Shown here in pieces: positions 10,254-21,041 of a stretch of DNA of 64,000 nucleotides (its first letter is position 1; the number at the start of each line of letters is the position of its first letter). The notes under the pieces are model-generated. The model was given only the letters and a program-made list of their open reading frames with translations. It was not told where the DNA came from and did no database searches. Made by a program: the position numbers and the translations under genes. Source of the DNA: Pontederia crassipes (Eukaryota; Streptophyta; Magnoliopsida; Commelinales; Pontederiaceae); the NCBI GenBank assembly GCA_030549335.1, contig CM060196.1:69648139-69712138 (forward strand), written 5' to 3'.

Positions 10254-13082
10254 ATGACTTCTCAAGAACCACATTCAATGCAAGATTCTACAACTCCTAT
10301 ATTGGATCATTCAGTTAGGCAGAAAAGGGATGTAGCATGGAAATATGTTTGTGAGGCAGCAAAGGGAAGAAAGATATTGCTATGTTATTTTTGTCAAAAG
10401 CAAGTTTCAGGTGGAGGCATCAATAGAATGAAACAACATTTAATTGGGATAAAAGAGAATATTGATCCATGAAAAAAGGTTCAAGTTAAATTTGAGATTA
10501 AAAACCCATTAAAAGCTCTATCATAAAAAAATAAGGATAGACAAGGGTTGATTGAAGACCTTACTTCTAATGAAATCACCAAAGGTCCTATTTCTCAGTC
10601 TCATTCTAATGCTACAGGGAAAAGAAAGGTTTCTGAAATTGAATCATATTTTCAGGCTGGTGTAAGTGGTCCTTTGCAACCTAGTATCAAAGCATGCATG
10701 CAAAATAAAGAAAAATGGAGGAACACTGATTTGTCAATTGCAAGGTGGTTTTATGATGCATGCATTCTTTTTAATGCTTGTAATTCACCCTATTTTCATG
10801 TTGCTATTGATAATATTGCTAGTATGGGACATGGATATAAGCCTCACTCTTTTCATGCATTGCGTGTAAATTTATTGCATGATATTAATATTCAAGTGAG
10901 GTTACTAATTGATTCCTTTAGAAATATTTGGAGTGAAACCGGCTGCACTATTATGGGAGATGGGTGGACAGACCAAAGACAAAGACCTCTAATTAATTTT
11001 CTAGTTTACTGTCCAAAGGAAATTTCTTTTATCAAGTCAGTTGATGCTTCTGATATTTGCACTAATGTTGAAAATTTGTGCAATCTTTTTAGTGAAATTA
11101 TTGTATGGGCTGGCCCTCGAAATGTGGTTCATATGGTTACAGACAATGGAGCATATTACAAAACTGTAGGTAGTAAATTTATGGAGAAATATCTTTTTAT
11201 TTTTTGGTCACATTGTGTTGCTCACTGTGTTAATTTGATTTTAAAGAGGTGATAGATCTTAAGAACTTTAATTCTATTTCAAATCGAAGTTGAACCGTTA
11301 TAATCAATGATAAAGCTCTTCAGGATTAAAGTCTGAGTAAGATTCAAAGATCTAACTTATAGATATTTATTATAACCTTTGGGTGTCCTAAGAGGTGATA
11401 GATCATTAAAACTTTAACTCTATTTCAAATCGAAGTTGAACCGTTACAATAAATGATAAAGCTCTTGGGGATTAGAGTCTTAAAGCAAGGTTCAAAGTTA
11501 TAAGTTATAGATACATATTACAACCTTTGAGAGTTCTAAGAGGTGATAGATCTTTAGAACTTTAACTCTATTTCAAATCGAAGTTGAACCGTTACAATAA
11601 ATGATAAAGCTCTTGGAGACTACAGTCAGAGTAAGGTTCAAAGCTTAGCAGTCCTTGCCTCTAAAGTTATTGTATTTGTATACAATCACAAGATGACATT
11701 GAATTGGCTAAGAAAGAGAGAAGGTTGGCGTGAAATCATTCGTCCAGATGCAACTCGATTTGCAACTACATTTATTGCTTTACATAGTTTGCATCAACAT
11801 AAGGATGATTTACAAGCTTCGGTAATCAGTGTTGATTTCAAAAAGTTTTTGAAAGAAAAGAAAGGTAAAGAAGTAAAACAAATTGTGTTGGATGAAAATT
11901 TTTGGAATAATTGTTTGTTATTTGTCAATGTGATGACTCCATTGATACATTTGTTGAGGATTTGTGATATTGATGTCAAGCCATCTTTGGGTTATGTTTA
12001 TGAAGGAATGTACAAGGCAAGCTCAAGAATTATGGCAATATTTAAGAATATGTACAAGCCCTATTTTGATATTATAGACAAGAGATGGGATCGTATGTTG
12101 CGTCAAGACATTTATGCAATGACATATTATCTTAATCCTGCTATTCAATATGATCAATCATCCTTTTGCCAACAATCTGATGTGATGCGTGGTCTACTAA
12201 ATGTGATTGACAAGATAGATGATGGATCTATGAACACATCAATATTGAATGAGATAAAAAATTTTTGAGAACGTGGATTAGGATTTTCTCGTCCTAAAGC
12301 TCTTGCATCTAGTAAAATTGCTCAACCAGGTAAATTTTAGTCTTATTGCTCGTTTGTTAATGTGTATTCTTTTTAACTTCAAAGTTTGTGATTGTAACTT
12401 TTTTTCTTTTCATATGCAATGGAAGATGAATGGTGGCGAATATTCGGTCATGATGTTCCAAATTTGCAAAAGCTAGCTATAAGAATACTTGGTCAAACTG
12501 TTTCTTCTTTCGGATGCGAACGAAATTGGAATGTATTCGAATGCATTCATACTAAAAAGAGAAATAGAATGGAGTATGAAAAGTTAAATTATTTTGTTTA
12601 TGTTCATTACAATTTGAGGTTGAAAGAAAGGTAAGTGTTCTTTTTAATATAGTTTTAGTTCTATATTATGTCACACATCAAAATAATTATGTTTTTATTT
12701 TTAGGATGTCAATGTTCAAAAAATAATATGATCCAATTGATATTGAATCAATAGACAAAACAAAATTTTGGATTATGGAAAGGGAAGTAGAAGGGTAATT
12801 TGATTATAATGAACTTGATAACATGATTCAAGAGGAAATTCCAAAGGACATTGAAGGGTCAAATGTTGAAGGTTTGTCTTAATTTACTATATAATGTTGG
12901 TTTGATGTCATTATATTAATGTTCTAAGCTTATAATATTAATTTGGTGAAGGATTTTAAATTTATGCTATTTTTATTTGTAGATCATGAAGATTACATGT
13001 TGGATCCAATAGAATCTCAAGATGAAGATGAAAATGAAAATCATGATGATGAAGATGATTGGGATACTATAGACAAATGTTA
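10254..13082 (+). pseudogene. hAT-superfamily transposase, decayed
   Basis: Pieces of one transposase occur in order. 10254-10472 encodes a BED-type zinc finger (CYFCQK...H). 10548-11252 encodes the DUF659/RNase H-like region, with motifs GDGWTDQRQRPLINFLVYCP, TDNGAYYK and HCVAHCVNLILK. 11693-12268 continues the catalytic core (WREIIRPDATRFATTFIAL). 12419-12634 is the hAT C-terminal dimerisation region (WWRIFGHDVPNLQKLAIRIL, SSFGCERNWN). 12983-13082 encodes an acidic tail ending in TAA. Stops at 10470 and in the following ~70 bp, a stop at 12266 and a 400-bp tandem-repeat insertion show that it is dead. Some gaps (12270-12418, 12635-12704) may be genuine introns. Confidence 0.85.
11244..11650. 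repeat. Three tandem ~147-bp repeats within hAT coding region
   Basis: AAGAGGTGATAGATC starts units at 11244, 11390 and 11538 (periods 146 and 148). The third unit is cut short near 11650. Shared phrases include CTATTTCAAATCGAAGTTGA and ACCGTTA. The array lies between the HCVNLILK segment and the WLRKREGWREI segment, which are normally separated by about 100-150 residues of transposase, so it appears to have replaced or interrupted coding sequence. Confidence 0.85.
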
Positions 13083-13439
13083 AACTATCTTTTTTTTGAA
13101 GACTTTGATTAATTTTGAAACTTTTGTATGAAGATTAACTTTTGTTCAAATCTTTCATGATGCAAGGGTATTTCAAATTAATTTAAAAATTAATATATGA
13201 ATGTTTGGAGTTTGTTTGAAACTTTCTTCATGCATATATGGGTGTTTGAAAATAATTTAATAATCAATATATCATTGTTTAAAACTTACTTTGTAAATAC
13301 TTAGAATTTATTATCAATTATGAGTGTATTTAGAGTGATATTTATTTATGATTTGAAGATATTGTTGTATTATAAATCATTTAATTATGATTTATGAATA
13401 TGCTGATATGTTATTTATTTATTATTTATAATAAATAAT

Positions 13440-13535
13440 ATTATTTTATTAAAAATCGGGTTGAATCCGATTGAACCGATCCAACCACGACCAATTGACA
13501 CACCGGTTCATTGACCTATCCGATTATAATAACAT
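13440..13535. repeat. Possible 3' terminus of the hAT element
   Basis: The run ...CGGGTTGAATCCGATTGAACCGATCC...CACCGGTTCATTGACC...ATAACATTG has the same layout as the right end of the non-autonomous hAT element at 25305-26021 (...CGGTTCGACCGGTCTAACC...ACAACCTTG). No matching left end or 8-bp target duplication was found, because the next bases belong to the inverted repeat of the adjacent MULE-like element. Confidence 0.4.
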
Positions 13536-13538
13536 TGT

Positions 13539-14618
13539 CTCTAACCACCCCTAAACTATCGTGATTTTTCACATCTAATCCCAAATTACGAACTTTATTT
13601 TTTGGGTACCTAAACTGTCATAATTTTTCTAATTTGATCCTTCCGTCTGACTTCTCCGTTATTTTTTATTTTTCGTATTTGTGAAAAGTCCATTATACCA
13701 TATCTTAAGTTTTAATTCATTTTTACATAAAATAATATATAATAATGAATATAAAAATAATTTTAAAAAAAAAAAGAAAAAACAAACGCAGAGAGTTGGG
13801 AGGGCGGCGACCCCTCCCTCCCTCCCCCCCCCCCCCCCCCTCTTTCCCTGTGCCGGCGCTGCGCCCGCATTGGCAGCCCCAAGCCCCCGATCATCGTGAC
13901 CCAGGACAGCCCTAACGCCCTTCGCTCCCACGTCCTCGAGGTCGCCAGTGGCGCTGATGTCGTCGAGTGTGTCATGGAGTACGCGCGCCGACGAGGGAGG
14001 GGCATGTCCATCCTCAACAGCGACGGTGCAGTCGTCAACGTCACGATGCGCCAGCCAGGCGCGTCTCCTCCCGGGACCATGGTGGCCACCCCGAGAGGCC
14101 GCTTCGAGATCCTCTCCCTCACCAGGATGGTGCTTCCACCTCCAGCGCTTCCGGGCGTCAGCGGCCTGACCGTCTTTCTTGCCGGAGGGCAAGGGCAGGT
14201 CGCGGGCGGCTGCATAGTGGGCCCGTTGGTGGCAACAGGTCCGGTGGTGCTGATGGCGGACTCATTCTCCACTGCCATCTACGAGCGGCTGCTGTTGGAA
14301 GACGAGGAAGAAGCGTATGGGGCGATGGCTACGCCGGCGTAGGGAAAGCGGGTGGGGCCTGCGTGACACTTGTTTTTTCTTTTTTTTAATTATTTTTATA
14401 TTCATTATTATATATTTATTTTATGTAAAAATGAACTAACACTTAAGATAGGGTATAATGGACTTTTCATAAGTGAGAAAATTAAAAAATAATGGAGAAG
14501 TCGACGAAATTGGACGGAAGGATCAAATTAAAAAATCGTGATAGTTTACATACCAAAAAACGAAGTTCATAATTTGGGATTAGATGTAGAAAATCACGAT
14601 AGTTTAGGGTGGTTAGAG
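13539..14618. mobile_element. Pack-MULE-like element with long inverted repeats
   Basis: Terminal inverted repeats of roughly 240-260 bp (13539-13800 and about 14370-14618) both start CTCTAACCAC and run through CTAAACTATCGTGATTTT, CATCTAATCCCAAATTA and TTTGATCCTTCCGTC to the AT-rich inner edge. They enclose a GC-rich ~560-bp segment that is a fragment of an AHL gene. Long AT-rich repeats with phrases such as 'taaactat' around a captured gene piece are typical of Mutator-like Pack-MULEs. A clean 9-bp target duplication was not found (TAACATTGT on the left, GAAATAATC on the right), so the superfamily is inferred. Confidence 0.7.
13860..14342 (+). pseudogene. Captured AHL gene fragment (PPC/DUF296 domain)
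   Basis: An open frame from about 13860 to the TAG at 14340-14342 encodes almost the whole PPC domain of AT-hook motif nuclear-localised (AHL) proteins: PKPPIIVTQDSPNALRSHVL, then RRRGRG, RQPGASPPGT, RGRFEILSLT and GLTVFLAGGQGQVAGG, ending with the acidic LLLEDEEEAYG tail. In AHL proteins the PPC domain mediates trimer formation and contacts transcription factors, while the AT-hook binds DNA. Here the AT-hook core is missing; only a remnant (RIGSPK) is left where GSKNKPKPP would be. There is no in-frame ATG before the domain, and a 17-C tract at 13824-13840 marks the left edge. The frame itself is uninterrupted. Expression would need an upstream promoter and start. Confidence 0.85.
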
Positions 14619-14644
14619 GAAATAATCCTAATATTTAATTTCTT

Positions 14645-14988
14645 TTAATTTATCGATGGTCTAGACCGTCGAAAATTTCGACGACCTGGACTATCGATAA
14701 TTATATTAATAAAATACTACTTATATTATATTATTTTTTATTTACCGATGGGTCTGACCATCGGAAGTTTCGACGAATATATATCCATCGGAACTTTCGA
14801 CGGTCCTAATCGTCGAAAATACAATAATAATATAATAAATTTTATAATTTATTATTTTTATTTTTTACAATTGTGACCGTCGAAAATTTCGATGGATACA
14901 TATCCGTCGCAAAATCCGTTATAAATTATGAAAAATTTCTATCCGTAAAAAATTGTCCGTCGAAAAATCTTAATTTTCTTGTAGTGTA
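14645..14988. mobile_element. CACTA (Spm-like) element terminus
   Basis: The right edge reads TTTTCTTGTAGTG; its reverse complement CACTACAAGAAAA is the classic plant CACTA terminal repeat. Inside are repeated subterminal motifs, CCGTCGAAAATTTCGA and variants in both orientations (for example near 14668, 14768, 14795 and 14878). No second terminus was found to the left, so this is a fragment or its partner was lost. Confidence 0.7.
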
Positions 14989-16567
14989 TGACTCAATTAT
15001 CATAAAGTTTATATAAGAATTCTAATAGAAAATAGAAAATAAAACTCTAAAATTGTTTAGCGAAATCCTCTAAAGACGGACAATTTTCACTGTCCTTTTG
15101 TCTAAATGACTAAATTACATAAGAATCATATAGCTATAATTACAATTGGATTATCAACGCATATAATAAACTCACGTCATTATATGTGCTATATTACTTT
15201 TAAAATCCCCTAAAAATCTCCCCTCCATTAATTAAATCTAAATGATCTCTTACATGCACCTGTGGTCAAGGGACTCGATCACTTAGAGCAATCCAACTTG
15301 AATAATTAAACATAACTCTCTTTCAATACTTTTTCTTTTCTTATTACTTGATCATTTCTAATTAATTAATGCATAGCCAATCGTTCTTTTTTTTTTTTTT
15401 TGTTCTTTCATGCGTAAACTTAGCATTGAAGAAACCCAATGGACGCTAACTAAATTTGAAGAATCAAAGTGACAATACATAATGGAATTTCTCCAATTTG
15501 GGCTCCTCGTCTGGATGGTGTGGTATTTTTGCATGAATGTTTGCGTCTGAAATCTGATGCATGTATGCAGGCACAGATTAATCATTTATTCTCCTTCGTA
15601 AAAAAAAATTGCGATTATTTTTTATTTATCTTTTGGTGTAGACATTGGTCATTAGTGAATTAATAGTAATATCATTTATTTTAGGCCTAGTCACTTTTCG
15701 CAGGCTTCACCTTATGATTCTTATTTTCTTGGGCCAAGCTCTGGGCTCGATATTGGACTTGAATTATAGATCCAATTTAGTTGGCCCCATTCAGATATCT
15801 CTATCTCACCGTCTCACGTGTTTTTTTTTCTTTTTCTATTAGTTTCGAATTGCACTATTTAAAAATCATTTAAAAAATAAAAATCTAAAATTATATTTTT
15901 TTTCATAATATCTATTACATAATAAAATATCTCGTGACATATTTCCTGTCATTTCCAATTTCTTTTGTACAAGAAGATATGAAATTTCAATCAGAATCAA
16001 AGCATGACAGGTTGTAAATGGAAATATGATTGCCGTATCTCTTAACTTTTGTTTTTATTTGACTGTATGATGTTGGGCATCTCCTTATATAGTAAAAATC
16101 ATTTATCTTGTAAAAGTTTGTAATAACAATTATGTTGTGAGGAAGAGAAAACAATGGAGCCACTAAGATAAAAAAAAGGGATGATTGTCTAATTGGGATG
16201 TGCCAAAAGAGTTTTTCAAAGGTGCAATATTTAAATTTCACTAAAACCATAGAGTCTATGCTATATGAACTTTGAAATGATAGGAAATTTGAATTTGATT
16301 ATCTTCGGACATAATAATACAAGACACACATTAATTCCTATTCAGCTAAAGCACAAGCTGAACTTTAGAATAGTAACATGAAAACTTTGTAGATATAATA
16401 TGAAACTAAAATAGTATAAATTCTTCCATAAGGATATATGTTTTACTAAAAAAAAAGAGTCAAGATGATACTTTTGTAAAAAGAAAAAAGCATATTTAGA
16501 GGGGTGAAGATCATATAATGACTTTATGAGAATGTAAAGTCATCTAAGGAAACAACTCATTTATCCA
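14989..16567. other. AT-rich intergenic DNA, no gene recognised
   Basis: Only short open frames without family resemblance. A T17 tract lies near 15384. No RNA gene or element ends were recognised. Confidence 0.5.
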
Positions 16568-16816
16568 ACAACGTGAGTTGAGGTTGCACATGGTTTTGGA
16601 AGAATTGAAAAATTCATTATTTCTATGAGAATAATTGATAATAAGAAGTCAATTGAAGTTGCCCATGGTACTATACCTTTGGAAAAATTTAAAAACAAAT
16701 ATTTCTATGAGAATAGTCGATAATAAGAAGTCATTTGAGATTGGACATGGTTCTATACTTTGGAAGAATTGAAAAAAAATCATTATTTATATTAGAATAA
16801 TCGATAATAAGAAGTC
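16568..16816. repeat. Three tandem ~83-bp repeats
   Basis: Three units end with GATAATAAGAAGTC at 16650, 16732 and 16816. Each contains a TTGCACATGG-like phrase, then TTTGGAAGAATTGAAAAA and TTCTATGAGAATAATCGATAAT-like text. They lie just upstream of the decayed copia pol and may be part of the same old element. Confidence 0.75.
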
Positions 16817-16884
16817 ACAAGCTTACACATTTTGATAATTATGCACTATATGAGTGTGAAGCATTATGTTACTTTGTCAATGTT

Positions 16885-18290
16885 GATGTAGCAGATTGAA
16901 CAAATCCTATTACTTGTAAAAGAAATGATGTCTTTTAATAAGTCAAAATCATGGTTGAACTCCGTGAAATGTGAACTTAATTGATTGATAAAAAGAATGA
17001 GTGCTATATGATTTGCCCAAAGGTAAGTATTGATAGAGTGTAAATGAATATTCAAAGTAGTTTATTTTCTTGATAGACAGTTGTGAGATCAACTTAAAAA
17101 TATATTTTTTAGTGGCTAAGTTTGGGTTGTTCAGGATGATCTTAACGATAGTTACATATGTGAATTTGAAGTTATTATAAATGAATATTAATTTTTTTTC
17201 TAAATTATGACTCAACACACACACACATGACATATATACATATACACATTCAACAACTTGAAGGTTTCCATATAAATGGTCAAGAAGATAAGGTGCATAA
17301 ATTAAAGAAGTTAATATATGGTTTAAAATAATTATCACTATGATAATTTCTAAGATTCCATGTGACAATAGTACAACTTGATTTTAAGTCAAATAAATTG
17401 GATCATTAGGAGAGTTTTGTGATATAATTATTATATTCATTGATAATGATTTTGTGATGCTTAATGAAGTGGAAGATAAAGCAAGTAGGTGGAAATGATA
17501 GACATGAAAGGAACATCATATTGAGAATTCAAATTATTCAGAACAAAAAATTTATGGATATTTTGTTTGATTACATGTGTAGTATATAAACAAGGTATTA
17601 CAAAGTTTTGAAATACAAAATTACAACTCGGTACTACACCATTTTATGATTGAAAAGAGATTTAGTAAGAGTGAATGTCCCAATAGTACAAACCTTTATA
17701 AGAATCCCATGCACAACTTTGATATATACAATACTATATTTATGGTCTAATTTGGTTTATAAATAAGTTTGTTAGAAAATTTCAAAATAACCATGCAAAA
17801 ATCCATTGGGATATTAAGAAAATTATACGATATCTGAAAGGAAATGTTCATATGAAATTGGCATGCTAAGTTAATACACTTGAAATTGGAAAATATTTAG
17901 ATGCAAAATTTGAATATGATATCAATGATAACAAAGTAATTTTAGGTGAATTGAATAATGGTTTCTTATGGTGGCAAAAAATAAGAATGTCTAGTTAGAC
18001 AAGTATGGAATTGAGCATAGTACATGCAATGTAGTAGTCACATAGTTATGGAGTTTGTCTCAAACATTTCCTTTTGGAACTAGGGATTAATTTGATCAAA
18101 GGACTACTTTAAATGTATTTGTGAAAATCAAACTACGATAACCTTGTTACACAACAAAGTAAAGATAATACATCAATATAGAACACCGTTATATACATAT
18201 GATAGTGTTATATTGGTTGATTTTTTACAAAAAAACTTACAGTTAGAATTCATCAAACATATTAGTTTGATGGGACCAAAAAATAATTGA
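16885..18290 (+). pseudogene. Ty1/copia pol relic (RT and RNase H)
   Basis: Degraded copia protein text is readable on the plus strand in several frames. At about 16885-17035 it matches the start of the RT domain. At 17260-17310, EGFHINGQEDKVHKLKK then LIYGLK corresponds to the conserved 'PEGF...KLKKSLYGLKQ' block. At 17798-17850, IHWDIKKIIRYLKGNVHMKL matches the block after RT. At 17990-18200, SSMELSIVHAM, FLLELGI and a trace of the 'KHIDI' RNase H end follow. Stops and frameshifts are frequent. No LTRs were recognised around it. Confidence 0.7.
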
Positions 18291-19837
18291 ATTAGTAGGA
18301 TAATAATCTTCAGATGATATTTTTTATTAGATCGTACAAATAATGAAAGTGAATATCATGAACATGATAATCAAATGGAAGATATTAATAATGACCAATA
18401 ATCATAATGTCATATATCGTGACACAATGTCCTGACGATGAAATGTAAGAAAGCATTAACAATGACAATGAATGTTGATAACTTTAGATGCGATTGGGGA
18501 ACAAGTGGCTTTGTATTGATTATCACCTATGGGTGGACAAATAATGCCCATTAACTTTGAAAGTTAATGAAAATCATGGGCATGCATTTCTTGAATGACG
18601 TTGGTCAAAGGCACGGTTAGGAGAAGGACTCGGTAAGGGCATATGACATTTATAAGAAGGATGCAATAATATTGCTCACTTGTTGAATCTAAAAAATGAT
18701 CACTCCTTTAGTTTCTTATAGTAAATGAAAAATAATGTCTTTCTTCCTAAGAACAACTAGTCCAATGAGCTAATGAATCAATTTTTTAAAAACAAAATGA
18801 AGAGGTAAATGCATGCAATATCTTTTCTATAAAAAAGAAGTCTCTCAGAGAAACTCATGTTTCCTATTTCTTAAAAAAAACAACTTACCAAATAAGTGTG
18901 AGGTTGAACAAGTAAACATTAAGGCTGAATACAATAATGGAATTGAAAATGCATGATTATTATAAAGTGATAATAAAAATCTACATAGTATAAATGTAGA
19001 TAAGACCAATGTCATATTTGACTGTGATTTTTCTTATTTAATCTCATAACACAAGAAGTAATAATCAACATTCTAAAATTTATTTGCATTGTCATTTTGT
19101 TAAGACTCTAACATCTTAATCATTTTTTGTCAATATTATTTCTTAAATTTATGAGATATTAAGTTTGTCATTAATATGTTAGAATAAATTAGGATGCATT
19201 TAATACTTTTCATTTCTAAATAAAAAGCATAAATGAAAGACAAAAATAAGATAGCTCACGCCAAGAGAAAAGGGGTTGTCTCCGCCTCTAAAAAGATTAC
19301 CATTACTTTTAATATAAAGAAGGTTACGAATACATATAATGACAAAATTATAATTTTCATGGATTTTAAAATAATATTTAGATGGAAAATAGAAAGATTG
19401 AACATAAATAATAATGGCAATGCGAAAAAGAAAAAAATAGAGATGCTTTAACACTTATATTATTAAAGATATAGAAATGAGAGGTAAAAGAAAGCAATCC
19501 TCTTATATACTTAAATCCCACTTTATGCACACAAATCATAATCAAAATTAAAATAATTTACGCATATTATCCATCACACGTTTCTTTCTTCAAACTTTTC
19601 ATCTACCATCTTTCAATTTTAATTATTATGCACACTTATTTCTATGATTGGAATAATTATTTTTTCGACCGTCTTATCAATGTTTTCTCATTTATATAGA
19701 CACTACAGATCCAACCCCTATGGATTTAGGAGAAACAGCAATGTGACGGCACCCATACATGTGCATATGATGCATTATTATCATTTTTTTATTACGTGAC
19801 AATAAAATTTTTGGAGTGATTATGTATATTACAAAGA
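18291..19837. other. AT-rich intergenic DNA, no gene recognised
   Basis: No coding signature, RNA gene or element terminus was recognised. The first part may be the untranslated tail of the copia relic. Confidence 0.45.
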
Positions 19838-20445
19838 CTAGTGTAAGTCCCGCACGATATGCGGATATGAAAGAAAGTTATGTTATTAATAAAAATATAT
19901 TTAGTTTTTAACTAAGTTACTGAATTTATTTTTAAAAATAAATATTCAAATATATACATAATACTTGTGTTTAGCTTTGAACTCTCTTGATCACATATAA
20001 ATGTTTGATTGAAAAATAAAAATTTTACATTATTATTTATAAAAAAATATTAAATATCATAGTAAAGGGCCAAAAAATTAGGTAACCTCGTTCAAGATCT
20101 TTAATCAATGAATAATTAGTTAGTGGATAGAGCTTAGATTCAACAATGAATAAATAAATATTGTTAAAGTTAATGATTAAATAATATGATAAGTTAAAAT
20201 GGATATAAGATAAGAAATCATCATCTTTTAATATAATACATACTAACAAATAACGCTCATTGCAGCATATTAAATAATTTATTTATATTTATGTTTTGAA
20301 TTTTAAATTATATATATATATTGTAATTTATTTTTGTGAATAAATATTCAATCAAACACAAAATAAAATAAGTCTTCTTAGGATAGCAAATTTGACATAA
20401 TAGTAATATTTATTTATAGGATAATAGTTTTTTCAAATAAAAATA

Positions 20446-20446
<1 letters not shown>

Positions 20447-20495
<49 letters not shown>
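20447..20495. repeat. (ATT)~16 microsatellite
   Basis: Uninterrupted ATT units in the first tandem unit. Confidence 0.9.
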
Positions 20496-20496
<1 letters not shown>

Positions 20497-20906
20497 GAGA
20501 AAAAATTTCCCTAAATGTAAAATAGGTTTGCCTTGTTTCTAACATAAAACAATATTTCAAAAATATAATACAACAATAAATATGTATACCATAATTTCTT
20601 AAGTTATTTTCTAGTTAGTACAGAGGAGAGAGATCTTAGAAAATATGACTATACCCATTTAAATTATCATCTTTTAATATAATGCATACTAGTAAATAAC
20701 TTTTATTGCAGCATAATAAATAATTTATTTATATTATTTTTTTATTTTAATAATATATAGATATATACATTGTAATTTATTTTTATGAATAAATAATTCA
20801 ATATTCAATCAAACACAAAATAAAATTAGTCTTCTTAGGATAGCAAATTTGACATAATAGTAATCTTTATTTATAGGATAATAAATTTTCAAAGAAAAAT
20901 ATATCC

Positions 20907-21041
<135 letters not shown>

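Noticed and set aside
13763..14278. Minus-strand and alternative-frame proteins in the AHL fragment
   Set aside because: Shadows of the GC-rich PPC frame. Only the plus-strand frame matches AHL proteins.
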